This document shows positions 21,128-31,694 of a DNA stretch of 64,000 bases, piece by piece. The notes under the pieces were generated by a model, which was not told the origin of the DNA, searched no databases, and saw only the letters and a program-made list of their open reading frames with translations. This DNA is from Mytilinidion resinicola. Lineage: Eukaryota > Ascomycota > Dothideomycetes > Mytilinidiales > Mytilinidiaceae. The position numbers and the translations under genes were made by a program. Each line of letters opens with the position of its first letter. Position 1 is the first letter of the stretch. The stretch spans positions 337,215 through 401,214 of the forward strand of contig NW_022985440.1 of assembly GCF_010093595.1 (NCBI RefSeq), read 5' to 3'.

Positions 21128-21654
21128 GGATGTTGATGTATTACTTATGACCGATAATCCGCGCCCTCGTCTTGTATAGTTTTAACTATAATGCTTGCTT
21201 TAAAGGAGATGGAGATAATCGACAGTGTTGGCTAGGCTTATCTATTCCTCGCCTTCGAGGCTGAACCTCAGCCTCAGTGGCATCGAGATCGCGCACGGTA
21301 TCAGTAGCAGCACAGTGGGCGAAGTTAGTCGTGTCATTGCCAAGACTAAATCAGGACTTCACCACCCCCCAGAACACCACAACGAGTAAATGAACCCTCA
21401 AGAAAAGTAGCGGATACTCTTGGTGCAGGCTATTTTCTTTAGTTTCACGACTTATCTTGATGAAATCAGCTGTGCTTTGATGGTTCTGCCGTGGCTGCCT
21501 TGTTGCCTTAATGACACGACTAACTTCGCCTACTGTGGCAGCGCCCCTGGGCGCAGGTTACGCCTAGGCGTTTTCAAGAAAAAAGAAAAAAAACGCACAT
21601 CCGAGAAACCTTATTGTTCAAACTACGCCCTACCTTACCGCGCCAGGCAGGGTT
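21128..21654. other. Intergenic region
   Basis: About 530 bp between the HET start and the perfect inverted repeat. Short frames only. An A-rich run lies near 21578-21592. No gene supported. Confidence 0.4.
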
Positions 21655-21850
21655 CCGAAGACTGTGGATTCAATGTGTTGCCTCCGAAAGGCATTTACGA
21701 CCGCAATGCTCATTCTACACCCTCTCCCGACGCTATTAACACAATGCTAGCATGCTGCTGCGATGTTAATAGCGTCGGGAGAGGGTGTAGAATGAGCATT
21801 GCGGTCGTAAATGCCTTTCGGAGGCAACACATTGAATCCACAGTCTTCGG
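21655..21850. repeat. 87-bp perfect inverted repeat with 22-nt loop
   Basis: Arms 21655-21741 and 21764-21850 are exact reverse complements over all 87 positions, with a 22-nt spacer at 21742-21763. The repeat ends cleanly: flanking bases do not pair. It is non-coding. It could be a foldback element or MITE, or a local inverted duplication. Such a perfect hairpin would make a near-ideal dsRNA if transcribed. It directly abuts the 3' end of a decayed methyltransferase. Confidence 0.97.
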
Positions 21851-21859
21851 GACCCATAC

Positions 21860-22750
21860 TCCTAACTCCTCCATCTAATACCACCCGCAACGTCCCTATT
21901 ATTGTCGCCCTTAAACCCAACACTACTTCCCTTACCCTTTTATCTCTAACCTTCCTCTTTACATTAAGCAGAAAACCTTCAGCCCTTTACTGTCCTAACC
22001 TCCTATTCCCTATGCTCTAGCCCCTCCACAAGCGTTATTATACTCTCTCCCCCAGTGCTCTACCTATTTGCCTCCGCAACCTTATAAATCGCCCCCGGCG
22101 GACTTTGCACATTTTCCTCTAAAACTTCTCTCTGCGCCTCTAAAGCCGCCCGTGCCAGCGCTGTAAAGATATGCGGCAGCTTGCGCTAGGAGCAACACCT
22201 GAAGACTCTATTCCGCACGCCCGCCCTCTTCGCCCTCCCCTTTAACTGCTTAAAACTCTCGCCCAAGATGTTTTGGCCCGCCATCTACTAGATTGGATGC
22301 GCCAGCATAACTGTATTAAACTCCTACAGGTCCTCCTGCTCCCCCTCTCCCTTCTGCTGTTCCAGCTTTTCTAAATAATCGACCAGATCTAGCTGCACTC
22401 ACGTAATACGCACGCTATACTTGCTCCTAGAGATGTGGCATTGGACTTGGCCGAGTGTGAATGGCGCGCCGTAGTCTAGTGAGGCTGGGTTGAGTGCTGT
22501 AATATAGCCTGTAGACCTAACAATATGGGCTAGCGTGGCGGTAGTATCGCCTTGGCCGTAGCCGATCTTGAGGATGCGGGTTCCGGGGGGATGCAGTGTG
22601 GGAACCAGGTATTTAGGAGGGCTAGGCGTTGGAGGGCTTGCGGGGGTTAGATGGTAGTAATGGGAGTGGTATAGATATAGGTGGTGGCGATTTGGGGGAC
22701 TAGGGAGAGGGAGAGGGGTAGTTGAGATATGGCCGGGGTTTGAGAGAAAC
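21860..22750 (-). pseudogene. Decayed SAM-dependent methyltransferase, RIP-like
   Basis: Reverse-strand translation around 22380-22600 gives GTRILKIGYGQGDTTA then NPASLDYGAPFTLGQ and an RIT-stop-VQLD segment. This follows the order of a fungal class I methyltransferase: motif I GxGxGD, then an aspartate/asparagine-PAS-DYG loop. Further left, ALPHIFTALARAALEA and a C-terminal tail are still recognisable. Several in-frame stops (TAG, TGA, TAA) and at least one frame change interrupt it. Stops sit where W or Q would be expected, as C-to-T or G-to-A changes would give. No intact copy is in the window. Confidence 0.75.
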
Positions 22751-23309
22751 GGGATGTTTTTATTTTAGATGTTCTGAAAGCTCTAGAAAGAACAAGCGAT
22801 TACTATGCACTCTAATCTAAGATTTACATTAAGTATAAATTTTTCTTCTAGACACCTTGATAGATAGAAGGTCCTAAATTCATAACCTGGGATAAATTTA
22901 AGGCCCTTTGCTAAAACTTGACAATTTCTAGTGGGTACATCTGAGACTGCGCCGCAGGCGGTGAGCAAGGGTGAGGAGGCTTGAGCCGGACTCAGCTACA
23001 GCGGCGTAGAGTCACGTGAGCGGCGGGGGGTGGTCACTGTGCGCATTGAGGTGATAACATGGAAATTCACAACATGTCAAGGCATTCACGACTGCACGCG
23101 TGGAGCACAAACTCAAACTCTCGTGCTTTTCTCAGCACTACTCGCAGCAGCTTGTATATCCAGAGCTTTGATGGCTGAAAGTGGTATCATTCAAGTAGAG
23201 TAAAAGCTCAGACAGTTTGACCCGTTTCCAGATTCCTACGCCAACGCAATGCACCAAGATGGAGGCTCAACAGCAAAAGGGAACAATTCGACCGCTAAGA
23301 CTTCGCACC
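22751..23309. other. AT-rich intergenic region
   Basis: About 560 bp downstream of PAF1 and upstream of the methyltransferase relic. The 22760-22920 part is rich in TA and A/T runs, consistent with repeat-induced mutation spreading from the relic. No gene seen. Confidence 0.4.
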
Positions 23310-24733
23310 TCAGCCCTCAACTGGAACTTGCATATCGTACTTCGCTACAAACTCTGCCCTCGCCTCCGCATTCTCCGCCGCAGGCGACATCCCCCGGACC
23401 AAGAGCTGATCAACCTTCTCCTCAACCTCGCCAGCAGCCTGGCTCGCCTGGCTCTGCTGCAGCCTGCCCCCGATGCCCGGACGCTGTGGCCGAATGAGCG
23501 TCCGCATGCGGATCGGATAGTAGTAAGCAGCCTTCTGCAGCGGCTCGGTGCGCTGCGGCGCCTGCGCATCCGGATCATGCAGCACAAGCGCGACCTGCTC
23601 GCCGTAGGCATCGTTCGCGTCGCCGCTCTGCTTGTGGGTTTCGAACGCCCGCACACGGTCGTACCGGAACGTGGGCGGCTCGTCGTCGTTGTCGAACTCG
23701 ACGTTGTCGGGGTCCAGCACGCCGAAGTTGCGCTTGATGCCGCGCACCTTGTCCGCGTTGGCGGGGAGGAAGAACTCGTAGTCGCGCTCGACCTCCGGCG
23801 GCGGCTTCGAGGGATCGGCCTCGGCTTCGGCCTGCTGGGCTTTGAGGCGCTCGAGCAGCTCGGGGGTCGGGTCTAGGGGCCGCAGAACGCCGACGTCGAT
23901 GCGCTCGTCGTACTTGTCTGATGGTTTCACGGGGCAGGCGTTGAACTTGACGATCACGTACGCGCCGCCGTCTGGAATCGCGTTGAGGTCTGGGAGGATG
24001 GGGTAGCTGTCGAGAAGCTTGACGTCGCTCCGGATCGGATGCACGGGCTGCTTCCACGCCTTGCGCTCCTCTGGTGTGATTTCTGCGGCGCGGATGTTGG
24101 TGCTGGAGTCTGGGCCCAGGTAGGCGTCTTGGGGGTACGCGAGATCGAAGCCCTTGGCGATCGACCGAATGATGTGGATGGGGTCGTCCTTGGACATGTC
24201 GGCCCGCCGCCGCTTGGTGCTGCGCGCGCGTACCGTGTTGCTCGAGCTGCTGGACTCAAAGCGCGATCCCCCCCCCGCAGCGGAAGTGATGTACTCGGTT
24301 CGTCGGAGGAAACTGACGCCTGTTGCGCCCGACGCGGGCTTCCCTAGTGAGGCCAGAGGACGGAGCAGGGCTTTGTCGTGGGGGTGATGGGCTATTGGAG
24401 CGTCCAGGAAGTGGATTGCTAGCATATCGTCAGTTTCATGACATTGCAGCTAGGAGTTAGAGGTCACAAACCGCTCTCATTTCCATCGAAGACACCCGGC
24501 AGACCGACGAGGTCTATGGGCATACCAAGCTCCGCATCTGCTTCAATGTTCAGTGGCTGCTCTCGTGCTAAGCGGGACCCAAAGCCGGCTGATGTGTATT
24601 GTCCGCTCGCAAGGCCAGTGTTGGGGATCTCGAGGAGCTTCGGAGGGCATGGTGGAGGAGGCAGGGCGTTGGAATATCGGATGCGCGCAATGTAGTCTTG
24701 ATGGTAAGTCGGGCGACTGGATGAGTTCGCCAT
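23310..24733 (-). CDS. PAF1: RNA polymerase II-associated factor 1 (Paf1 complex subunit)
   Basis: Structure complement(join(23310..24418,24472..24733)), 456 aa. The 53-bp intron (GTTTGT donor, CTGAC branch, TAG acceptor) joins GVFDGNES to AIHFLDAPIAHHPHD. Recognisable Paf1 features are YIARIRYSNALPPPPCPPKLL at the start, EYI near a basic KRRR stretch, then HPIRSDVKLLDSYPILPDL and RDYEFFLPA. Paf1 is the scaffold of the complex that travels with RNA polymerase II and promotes H2B ubiquitylation and H3K4/K36 methylation. The C-terminus ends after a Q/A/E-rich stretch. The neighbouring ARP8 is also a chromatin gene, on the same strand. Confidence 0.9.
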
Positions 24734-25112
24734 GGTGGTGGATGAGGGTTTGAAAGGTTGGCAGTGTGGTTGGTTGTCGGAATCTTTTTGGAAAGTCAAA
24801 TGGCGCGTCGTTTGGTGAAAGACTGCGGTTGCCGTTCTAGCGGGTCGACTTCGGTGGTTTCTAGTCACGTGTGCTTTACCCGCCTTTCTGCTCGAGATAG
24901 TTCAGCTTTTTATGCGGGAGTTCGATTCTGTTCGGTTAGTTGCGATAGTCTGTGTAGCGGTATACGTAGTAGAAGGCGTCTCTGGATCACATCAAAAGCA
25001 GAAGAGGAGGTCTGACTGCCATACATTCATTCAATAGTTGAGATATCCAATAAATCGTATCTCTTAGGATGATCTCCTACAAATGGCTCATATGCCGATA
25101 GACCATCTAAGA
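24734..25112. other. Intergenic region PAF1 / ARP8
   Basis: About 380 bp that should contain the PAF1 promoter and the ARP8 3' end. I see no repeat or gene. Confidence 0.4.
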
Positions 25113-27544
25113 CTACCATGCAAACATGCATTTGTTCACCAGTAGCCTCGAACCTAGCATGTCGTATTCCCCACGGCTGATCCAGCTGTCGTTGCCGCTT
25201 GACGACAACTTTCCGAAGACGCTCCCGCCCTTCCAGATCAGCACCTGTTCGTCGATCTCCCTCGGTGGGCGACCGACAAGTATCTCCTTCTGGAAACCGG
25301 GCTTCAGCTCCCTCAGGCGCTCCTCGAGGAACTCGCCCACACCAGGGACCTTGCTGCCTCCTCCGATCAGCATGATTCCACCAAAGAAATCTCTCATCTT
25401 CCGATCGTCACCGCGTGCGCCCTGCGAGATGGACGTCATGATGGCAAGGTCGAGAGGCATAATCGGTAGAACCTTGTCGCGCTCCTCGGCGATCTTGGTC
25501 TTCTCGAAGACAGGATCATGGAATATTGACGGCTTGTCGAGATCTCCAGCGGCAGGTGTGTCCCTATCAGGATTCGGAGTGCCTTCAGGTCCGGGTGATC
25601 CCGCAACCGAGGATCTTGGGGTTAGCTCTACGTCATTCAAGCGACTTAGAAGGCTGAATGGCCTTTCTTTGCTGGGCGTGGAGTTGATTTGTGCAGTATT
25701 GGCGATGTCAGGTAGAGCACCGTTTTCCGTGGCTGACTTCCCCGCAGCGAAATCGATGACTTCGATCTGGGCAATTGATATTGGATCATTCGGTGATCCA
25801 TCGTACAGGTCTACGGACCGAGGAATAAAATTGCGTCGGCTATTCAGCTTCTGAGAATGATCGAATATTGAGGGCTTGAAGTATCCCTGCAAATGACTTA
25901 GTTTAGGAAGGAAGGTTGAAAAGGTTGGATTTGCTTACCATGGGCGCCAGAGCTGTTGCATCGTAGGTTTTAAATACGTATTTCCTCGTATCTTGACCTG
26001 ACGCTCGTAGATGGAACTCCCAAGTCCTCACCACAACGTCTGAGTCCTTGATGGAGACAAACTTGCGCTTTAGCTCTTCTGCCAATATCCAATCATACCT
26101 CCGTTTTAGGTTTATGTCGGAATAAGGAAAATTGTCGTGAAGCAACATCCTCATAAACGTCTCAGACACGTCGGCCCCGCCGTACTTGACATTTACTCTA
26201 GACTCCTCCAGACACAATCCCTCGTCGACGCAGCACACGGTGGTCTTCTGAGCCCCAATGTCGACAATGCAAGATATCGAGTAGCCAGCTCCAAAAGTCG
26301 CCGAAAGGCTTTCCTGTTGTAGGCAGACCTTGCCTAGTCCAAGATCACGCATTAGGATGTCGAGCATCATGGTGACATAAGTTCGCTCGTACAAGTCGGG
26401 TATTATGAATACACAGTTGTAATTTGCCAGTTCCTTAAGGTCCTTAATACCGAGTTGTGACCTGAAGGCTTCTTCGAAGATGCGGGAAATATCGTGGTAA
26501 AGCTGATTCCTGCTAGTGTAGTCCTCTTCGTTGAACCAGCCGTATTGTATGGGCCAGAATAGTTTGTAGCGTGGTATCGACTTCTCGGGAATACGAAGAG
26601 CGGCTTCGCCTGTCACGAAATCAGGCGCTTCTTTGGGATTTCGCGGGATCTCTGTCCAGTCCACGCGGTCTGGATCGTTGTGTTCTGTTATTGTGTCCGG
26701 GAATGATTTGCGGTTGAAATTGGCAATCACTTCCCTCGAGTTCGGTAATACTCGCCGTTTGTTATTTCGCATTCGCACTCTCAATTCGGAAGCCATGGTG
26801 GCATATTGGCTGTCAAACTGTTTGGAATGATTAGAAGCTGGTCCCGATGCTATATACCGGAGAGGGCTTACATCTTCCCCGAACCAATTGTCGTAAACTT
26901 TGTCCGAATCTTCATGTGTATAGTCTTCGTCTCTCTTTAGTCGCTTAGGTTTGGGCTCCCCGCCGTTCTCTTCTGATTCATTCTCCCTCCATTTCCTCGC
27001 AATCACCATGGGCATCGTCTTGGGCAGCGCATCGGTCCCCAGGCCTATCCGTAGGTTCTGGCTACCCACATGTAGGACTATCAGCTTCGAGGCGTATGCT
27101 TCCTTGGACCCCAGTGCAGCTATGGCTTCTTCTGTTGATGGGTCGTCCACTGCGTCCACTGCTCCATCCTCGCCCACGCGGCTCGACTGCGCAAGTGCAC
27201 GATCTTTGTCCCTAGCCTCCTTAATCATCCGACTTCTAGCCTCTTCGTTTTGGCTGCGATATGCAAGGAATTGGTCGTCTCTCTTAAGGAACTCACTGCG
27301 GACGAGGCAATGTCAGAAGCTGTGATAACTGTAGAGAGAGAGAAAAAGAGCAGGCACAAGGTACCACTCACGTATAATAGTTTTTTTGATTGATCATGTT
27401 CACTTGAGGCCACGAAGTAAGGTCTAGGTCATTGTCCGTCCTTTCCAGCCCTATGTGGTTGTTAGCGGGCAATGCTGTGACAAACGTGAAGCTACCCCAA
27501 CCTTCTTCCCTTAGAAGGGCTTTCCCTGATTTCTTCACCACCAT
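25113..27544 (-). CDS. ARP8: Actin-related protein 8 (INO80 chromatin-remodelling complex)
   Basis: Five exons: complement(join(25113..25886,25939..26817,26872..27295,27372..27450,27502..27544)), 732 aa. Key stretches are KSGKALLREEG joined to LERTDNDLDLTSWPQVNMIN, then NYYTEFLKRDDQ, IVLHVGSQNLRIGLG (actin phosphate loop), WPIQYGWFNEEDY, SCIVDIGAQKTTVCCVDEG and a C-terminal GGIMLIGGGSKVPG. Arp8 binds nucleosomes and linker DNA within INO80. Two introns, of 51 and 54 bp, are multiples of three without stops, so an unspliced reading also stays open. The frame stays open upstream to an ATG at 27736, but homology favours the start at MVVKKSG. Confidence 0.9.
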
Positions 27545-28103
27545 CTTGGACGCGTGCTTGTGAGCCTGTACAACAAGCTTCCCGAAGGGTGAGTAGATAG
27601 GGATGGCTTGGTCTGGAGGGGTGGAGTAAAAGACGACAGGGTTCGCGATGTTTCGTGGCGCATGTTCAACGTCGGTCGTTGGTGTTGAGACGGTCCCGCT
27701 AAAATCGCGGATCAACCGCGGTGCTAATTCTCCCATTTCAGTTCGTGCTATTGTGATGAATAACGGCGTACTATTGTCCGAATAGCTAGGTCTTCTCCTT
27801 GTTACTTTCTCAATTTAGATCGATCTATTGGTCGATAGCTGTTGCTTGATTAAGCAGCTTTACGTCACGTGATATATTAAACCGAAGTCACCCTTATTCG
27901 AGATACACGTTTATTCTAAAAACCATCGCGAGTTTGATCATGAAACTGCGCATGGTAGAGTCTCCATATTTAAGGATGATGTCTAAGCAAGATGAAGGAT
28001 GAGCTAACCGTACAAATTCACCACGCAGCGCACGAAAGCCCTCTCTCACCAATCGAGATTTCTATTCCAACCAGAACTAGGACGGCATAACTTCCCATAA
28101 CAA
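27545..28103. other. ARP8 upstream region with in-frame open extension
   Basis: The ARP8 frame stays open for 64 codons upstream to an ATG at 27736 (MGELAPRLIRDFSG...). It may be a real N-terminal extension or 5' leader. The rest contains no recognised element. Confidence 0.4.
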
Positions 28104-28406
28104 ATGGATATCGATGAGGACTTCTTTCCTGACTGTGTCAAGCTTCTCTGGGGTCTGACTCTCATTGCTATCGGCCTTGCCCTTGCTGTGTTTTACGAGA
28201 CGCGTTGGCCTGAGTATCCCTATGCCAACAACAAAACTACTAGACGGGAGCGAGACGGGAGCGGAACGAGGACTGAGAGGGGACGGGTAAGAGAAATCAA
28301 CGGCACGATGCTTCAATGCTCAAATCTTTATGGAAAACCCGGCGAGAGAAGGAGCGGAACATGCTTGCTGTTGCAGAGGCTAGCATTGCGTTGGGCGACT
28401 GTCTGA
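28104..28406 (+). CDS. Small putative membrane protein, hypothetical
   Basis: An ORF of 100 codons from a good ATG (AACAAATGG). One clear hydrophobic segment, LLWGLTLIAIGLALAVFY at about 14-31, is followed by ETRWPEYPY and a basic, polar tail. A GTAAGAG donor-like site near 28287 could end a shorter first exon, so the C-terminus is uncertain. Small single-span proteins of this kind are common and often mitochondrial or ER-bound, but I cannot assign this one. It is transcribed away from ARP8. Confidence 0.45.
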   Translation: MDIDEDFFPDCVKLLWGLTLIAIGLALAVFYETRWPEYPYANNKTTRRERDGSGTRTERGRVREINGTMLQCSNLYGKPGERRSGTCLLLQRLALRWATV

Positions 28407-29015
28407 GCTATGGGACATCAAGGTCAGAGGTTACGTCCATCTACACAAGTTGCTTTCTTGATCATTTCCTCAGGATGGTAGTCGCATGAAAGCTTATTAT
28501 CTCCGTCGTTGGGGAAGCTTATGCGACAAAGATGCGCACAGGAAAGTCAAGGTACCGAATAATTTTTATCGGTCATTTGTTTGCACAGCGGGGTATGAGC
28601 CCTATAGCTCAAGGTTATCGGTATGCCGAAGTTATGAGTTGGAGAGAGTCAATAGAGTAGATGAAAAAAAATCTTTTGGAACGACAGGTAAGATCTTAGG
28701 GTATCTGAAGAAGAGTGACATCCACGCGACCTAACTGCACCTAGTGACCAGGTGATTGGGCAAAGGTAGATAGTCGGGACCTAAATTTTGTATGGGTTTC
28801 TGCAAGGGGCCAATATACGGCATACGAATCGCACGTGACCGTACTGGGGACTTGCATGAGACTCCAGCTTGGAGGCCGAGGTATTGAACATCGCGCAGGG
28901 CATCCCCGTTCAACGACCAGCGCACGACAACACCCGATGTATTCTCCTGTGTCCCCTGGCCTCCTCTACGCTTCTTCGACGCCTTCCATGTCAACTGTGC
29001 CAGGGCGATGCAACA
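28407..29015. other. Intergenic region
   Basis: About 600 bp with one open frame, 28486-28734, that has no recognised motif. It includes the promoter of the following membrane-protein gene. Confidence 0.35.
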
Positions 29016-30764
29016 ATGTCGCAAGCCAGCTCATCCTCGTCGTCGAGTAGGCCCGACAAGATCGACCCCGTACTCCGCAATGCGCTCCGCTACACCGTGA
29101 GCGCAAAGGAATACCGACTGCTTCATCAGTACTTGATATCTCGTGCGCCTGCGGTGCGGAAGAGAACGCCCCCTCCGCCCAGATATGATGCCATCGTAAA
29201 GACCTCGGACGACTACAATGCGGCGGCTATCCGCGCTTCATTACGCCTTGGAGTGTCGACATTTGCGGCTTTGAAAGCATGGGAGTTCATTACGACCAAG
29301 GTCCTTGCGCGTGGGAAAGCGTTGCCGTAGGTAGTCCCTTTGAGACGTGCCGAGTGACGGCTAATGAATGGTAGACCAAAGGGAAAGACGGCATTCTGGA
29401 AGTCAACAAACATTCGACTACCATGCTCCCTTTCTCTTATCCTCCTCTTCCACAGGCTCCTATTTCGATTCTTCACGCGCCTCCGTGAAAGCCTGCTCAC
29501 AGACGAGGCAAAACCATTCCGCAAGCGCAATCCGCGCGTCTCGAAATCCCTCACATCTCGCCTTGCCCCCGCCATTGGAGCCAGTATGGCTGGTTTCTTC
29601 CTTGCTGTGTACCCCGCGGATCAACTACGAGTTACAATCGCAATCTATGCTTTTACACGAGCACTAGAATTCCTATATAACCGCCTGGAAGATCGTGGAT
29701 ATTTTGAAAATAAGCCTTGGTGGTTCGGGTCATGGTTACTGATGCCCGTGGCAAGTGGCCAGCTTCTGCATGCATTCGTCTTTGATAGAGACTGCTTTCC
29801 GGAGTCCTATGGCAAGTTCATACTGGGCAACTCTCCAGAGTATATCCAGAAAAGGCCAGCTGGTTACTCGAAACACATGAAGTGGCCTGATAGGTACGAG
29901 ATCGTGGATAGTCTTGCTAAAGTATCCCGATTGAAGTGGCCGTATGTATCTCTCCCTCTTAGGCTGATTGAGGCTTTCCAGCTAACTCATCATAGAGTAT
30001 TTACTTCCCCTATTCTCTTCCCGGAAACACAGACTCTACCAATTACCCTGCGAAACATCTCGCCAATTACTTCTCCTGCACATCCGGCCATCAAGTCTCT
30101 CTCGTGTGCTCTTCTTCACCCTAACGACCCGTCCTGCCTCCGAACTTACGTATCTTATTACATCCGTGCCTTTCCGACTGTGGCTCGTTTCTTCACTATA
30201 ATTTTCACGGCACTGAGCGTCACTCGCTACAAAGCCTTCCTTGACTCGCCAATCTCCGCACTCAACCGCCTAGCGAAATCCATTCTCCGTATGAGTTTGT
30301 TCATTACTGGTGCGATTGGTACTAGCTGGGGTAGCATATGTCTATTCCAAAACATCCTCCCGCGAGCCTTCTTACCCACTCAGCGCTGGTTCCTTGGTGG
30401 TTTCCTAGGAGGGCTCTGGGCGTTCTTGGAACGAAAGTCTGGCCGCAGTAACTTCATGTACTCAGCCCGCCTTAGCATCGATTCTCTATGGAAAGTAGGG
30501 GTCAAGCACGGGTGGTGGAGAGGAATCAAGAATGGGGACGTGCTACTCGTCGTCATGAGCTTGGCGTTGATCAACACGGTCTATGAGGTCGACCCAAAAG
30601 CAGTCAACGGGGGCGTAGTGAGGAAAGGGCTAGGTATGTTAAGAGGCGAAGGGTGGGTCGATCGAGCAGTTGGAATAAAAGAGAAGAAGCTAGTAGAAAG
30701 GGAGCAGAAGACTGAAGGAGTTGAGGTCTTACAGGGAGAGATGGAAGAGAATACACAGGAGTGA
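29016..30764 (+). CDS. TMEM135-like multispan membrane protein
   Basis: Structure join(29016..29326,29375..29941,29996..30764), 548 aa. Intron 1 (48 bp) has GTAGGT...TAG. Intron 2 (54 bp) has GTATGT, CTAAC and TAG, is a multiple of three and lacks a stop, so it can be misread as coding. Hydrophobic segments include FFLAVYPADQLRVTIAIYAF and WWFGSWLLMPVASGQLLHAF. The pattern CFPESYGKFILGNSPEYIQ then P-x-RYEIVDSLA resembles the TMEM135 family of peroxisomal/mitochondrial lipid-related proteins (possible cysteine-rich N-terminal module). The family name is an inference from pattern; the gene itself is solid. Confidence 0.75.
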
Positions 30765-31694
30765 TCTACGTCGCGGTCACATTTGGGACTTCTTGCTAAT
30801 AGGCGTCGCTACAAGGAGCATGATGTAGAACATGCGCGATTGAGCGACTGGCTGGTTTCTGTAAGTTTCTTACTGCGCATGTTCGAGGTTCATGTTGATA
30901 CGATTTGATGTAAGGTTAACTCATTGGTGCTTTAGCACCCTTTTATGATAATCGATGTTCGTCGTCATGCAGGCATCTTTTGGATGTATGGTATATATGT
31001 CTAATGTATTGCTCTTAATGGAGTGAGCTTCCATTACAAGCATGCCAGGCCCAGTCAAGTTGTCCTCCTATCTATGATCGCGTTCGGCTTGAATAACTTT
31101 TAAGGCATGAAGTGTTCGTGCTTACGTAATCATTCACATGTTTGTATATACGCAAACGCGATCCTTCGTCATTGAATAGGCCACAGAATAAATCCGGATA
31201 CTTGTTGTAGTCTCAAGAGCGGAAAGCCTTATGTCTGAGGGGTGACATGGCTGGCCTAATTGCTGTGCTATCGGCATAAGCTTGTGATCGCAACACGTAA
31301 TATCTTATGCAGGTGGAATTCCACAACAGTCTGCCCGAGAGCGTTATTGGCACGAGTCTGTGGCCGTAACACGTAAGATTCTATCGAGGTGGAAGTCCAC
31401 CAGAGTTTGCCGGAGAAAAAATCATCTCCACAGTGGAACTCCGCAGCCCTGCCCTGCTCGTTTGACTCCGGGTATGTTAGGGGCTAACAATGTGCACATG
31501 GATGATAGACACATTAGAAATCAACCTAGAGCAAATTAGTATAAGTATGAAGAGGATTCTTGTCGTAGAAATGGTTGCCTATCAACTAAGTCAAATAGAC
31601 ACAGAGGGAAGCGTATGAACAAAATTCAGCATCAACAAAAGCACAATTCCTACATCCCTTACATTCTTCGTAGACCTTTACCACTGCCCTCATC
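30765..31694. other. Intergenic region with a duplicated segment
   Basis: Two related segments, 31289-31340 and 31365-31416, share CAACACGTAA..., a small palindrome around GGTGGAATTCCAC and then GTCTGCCCGAGA or its variant, 76 bp apart. No gene seen. Short TATA-like and AT-rich stretches are present before the hydrolase gene. Confidence 0.5.

Noticed and set aside
23217..23876. 219-codon plus-strand frame antisense to PAF1
   Set aside because: It is a shadow of the strongly biased PAF1 coding strand.
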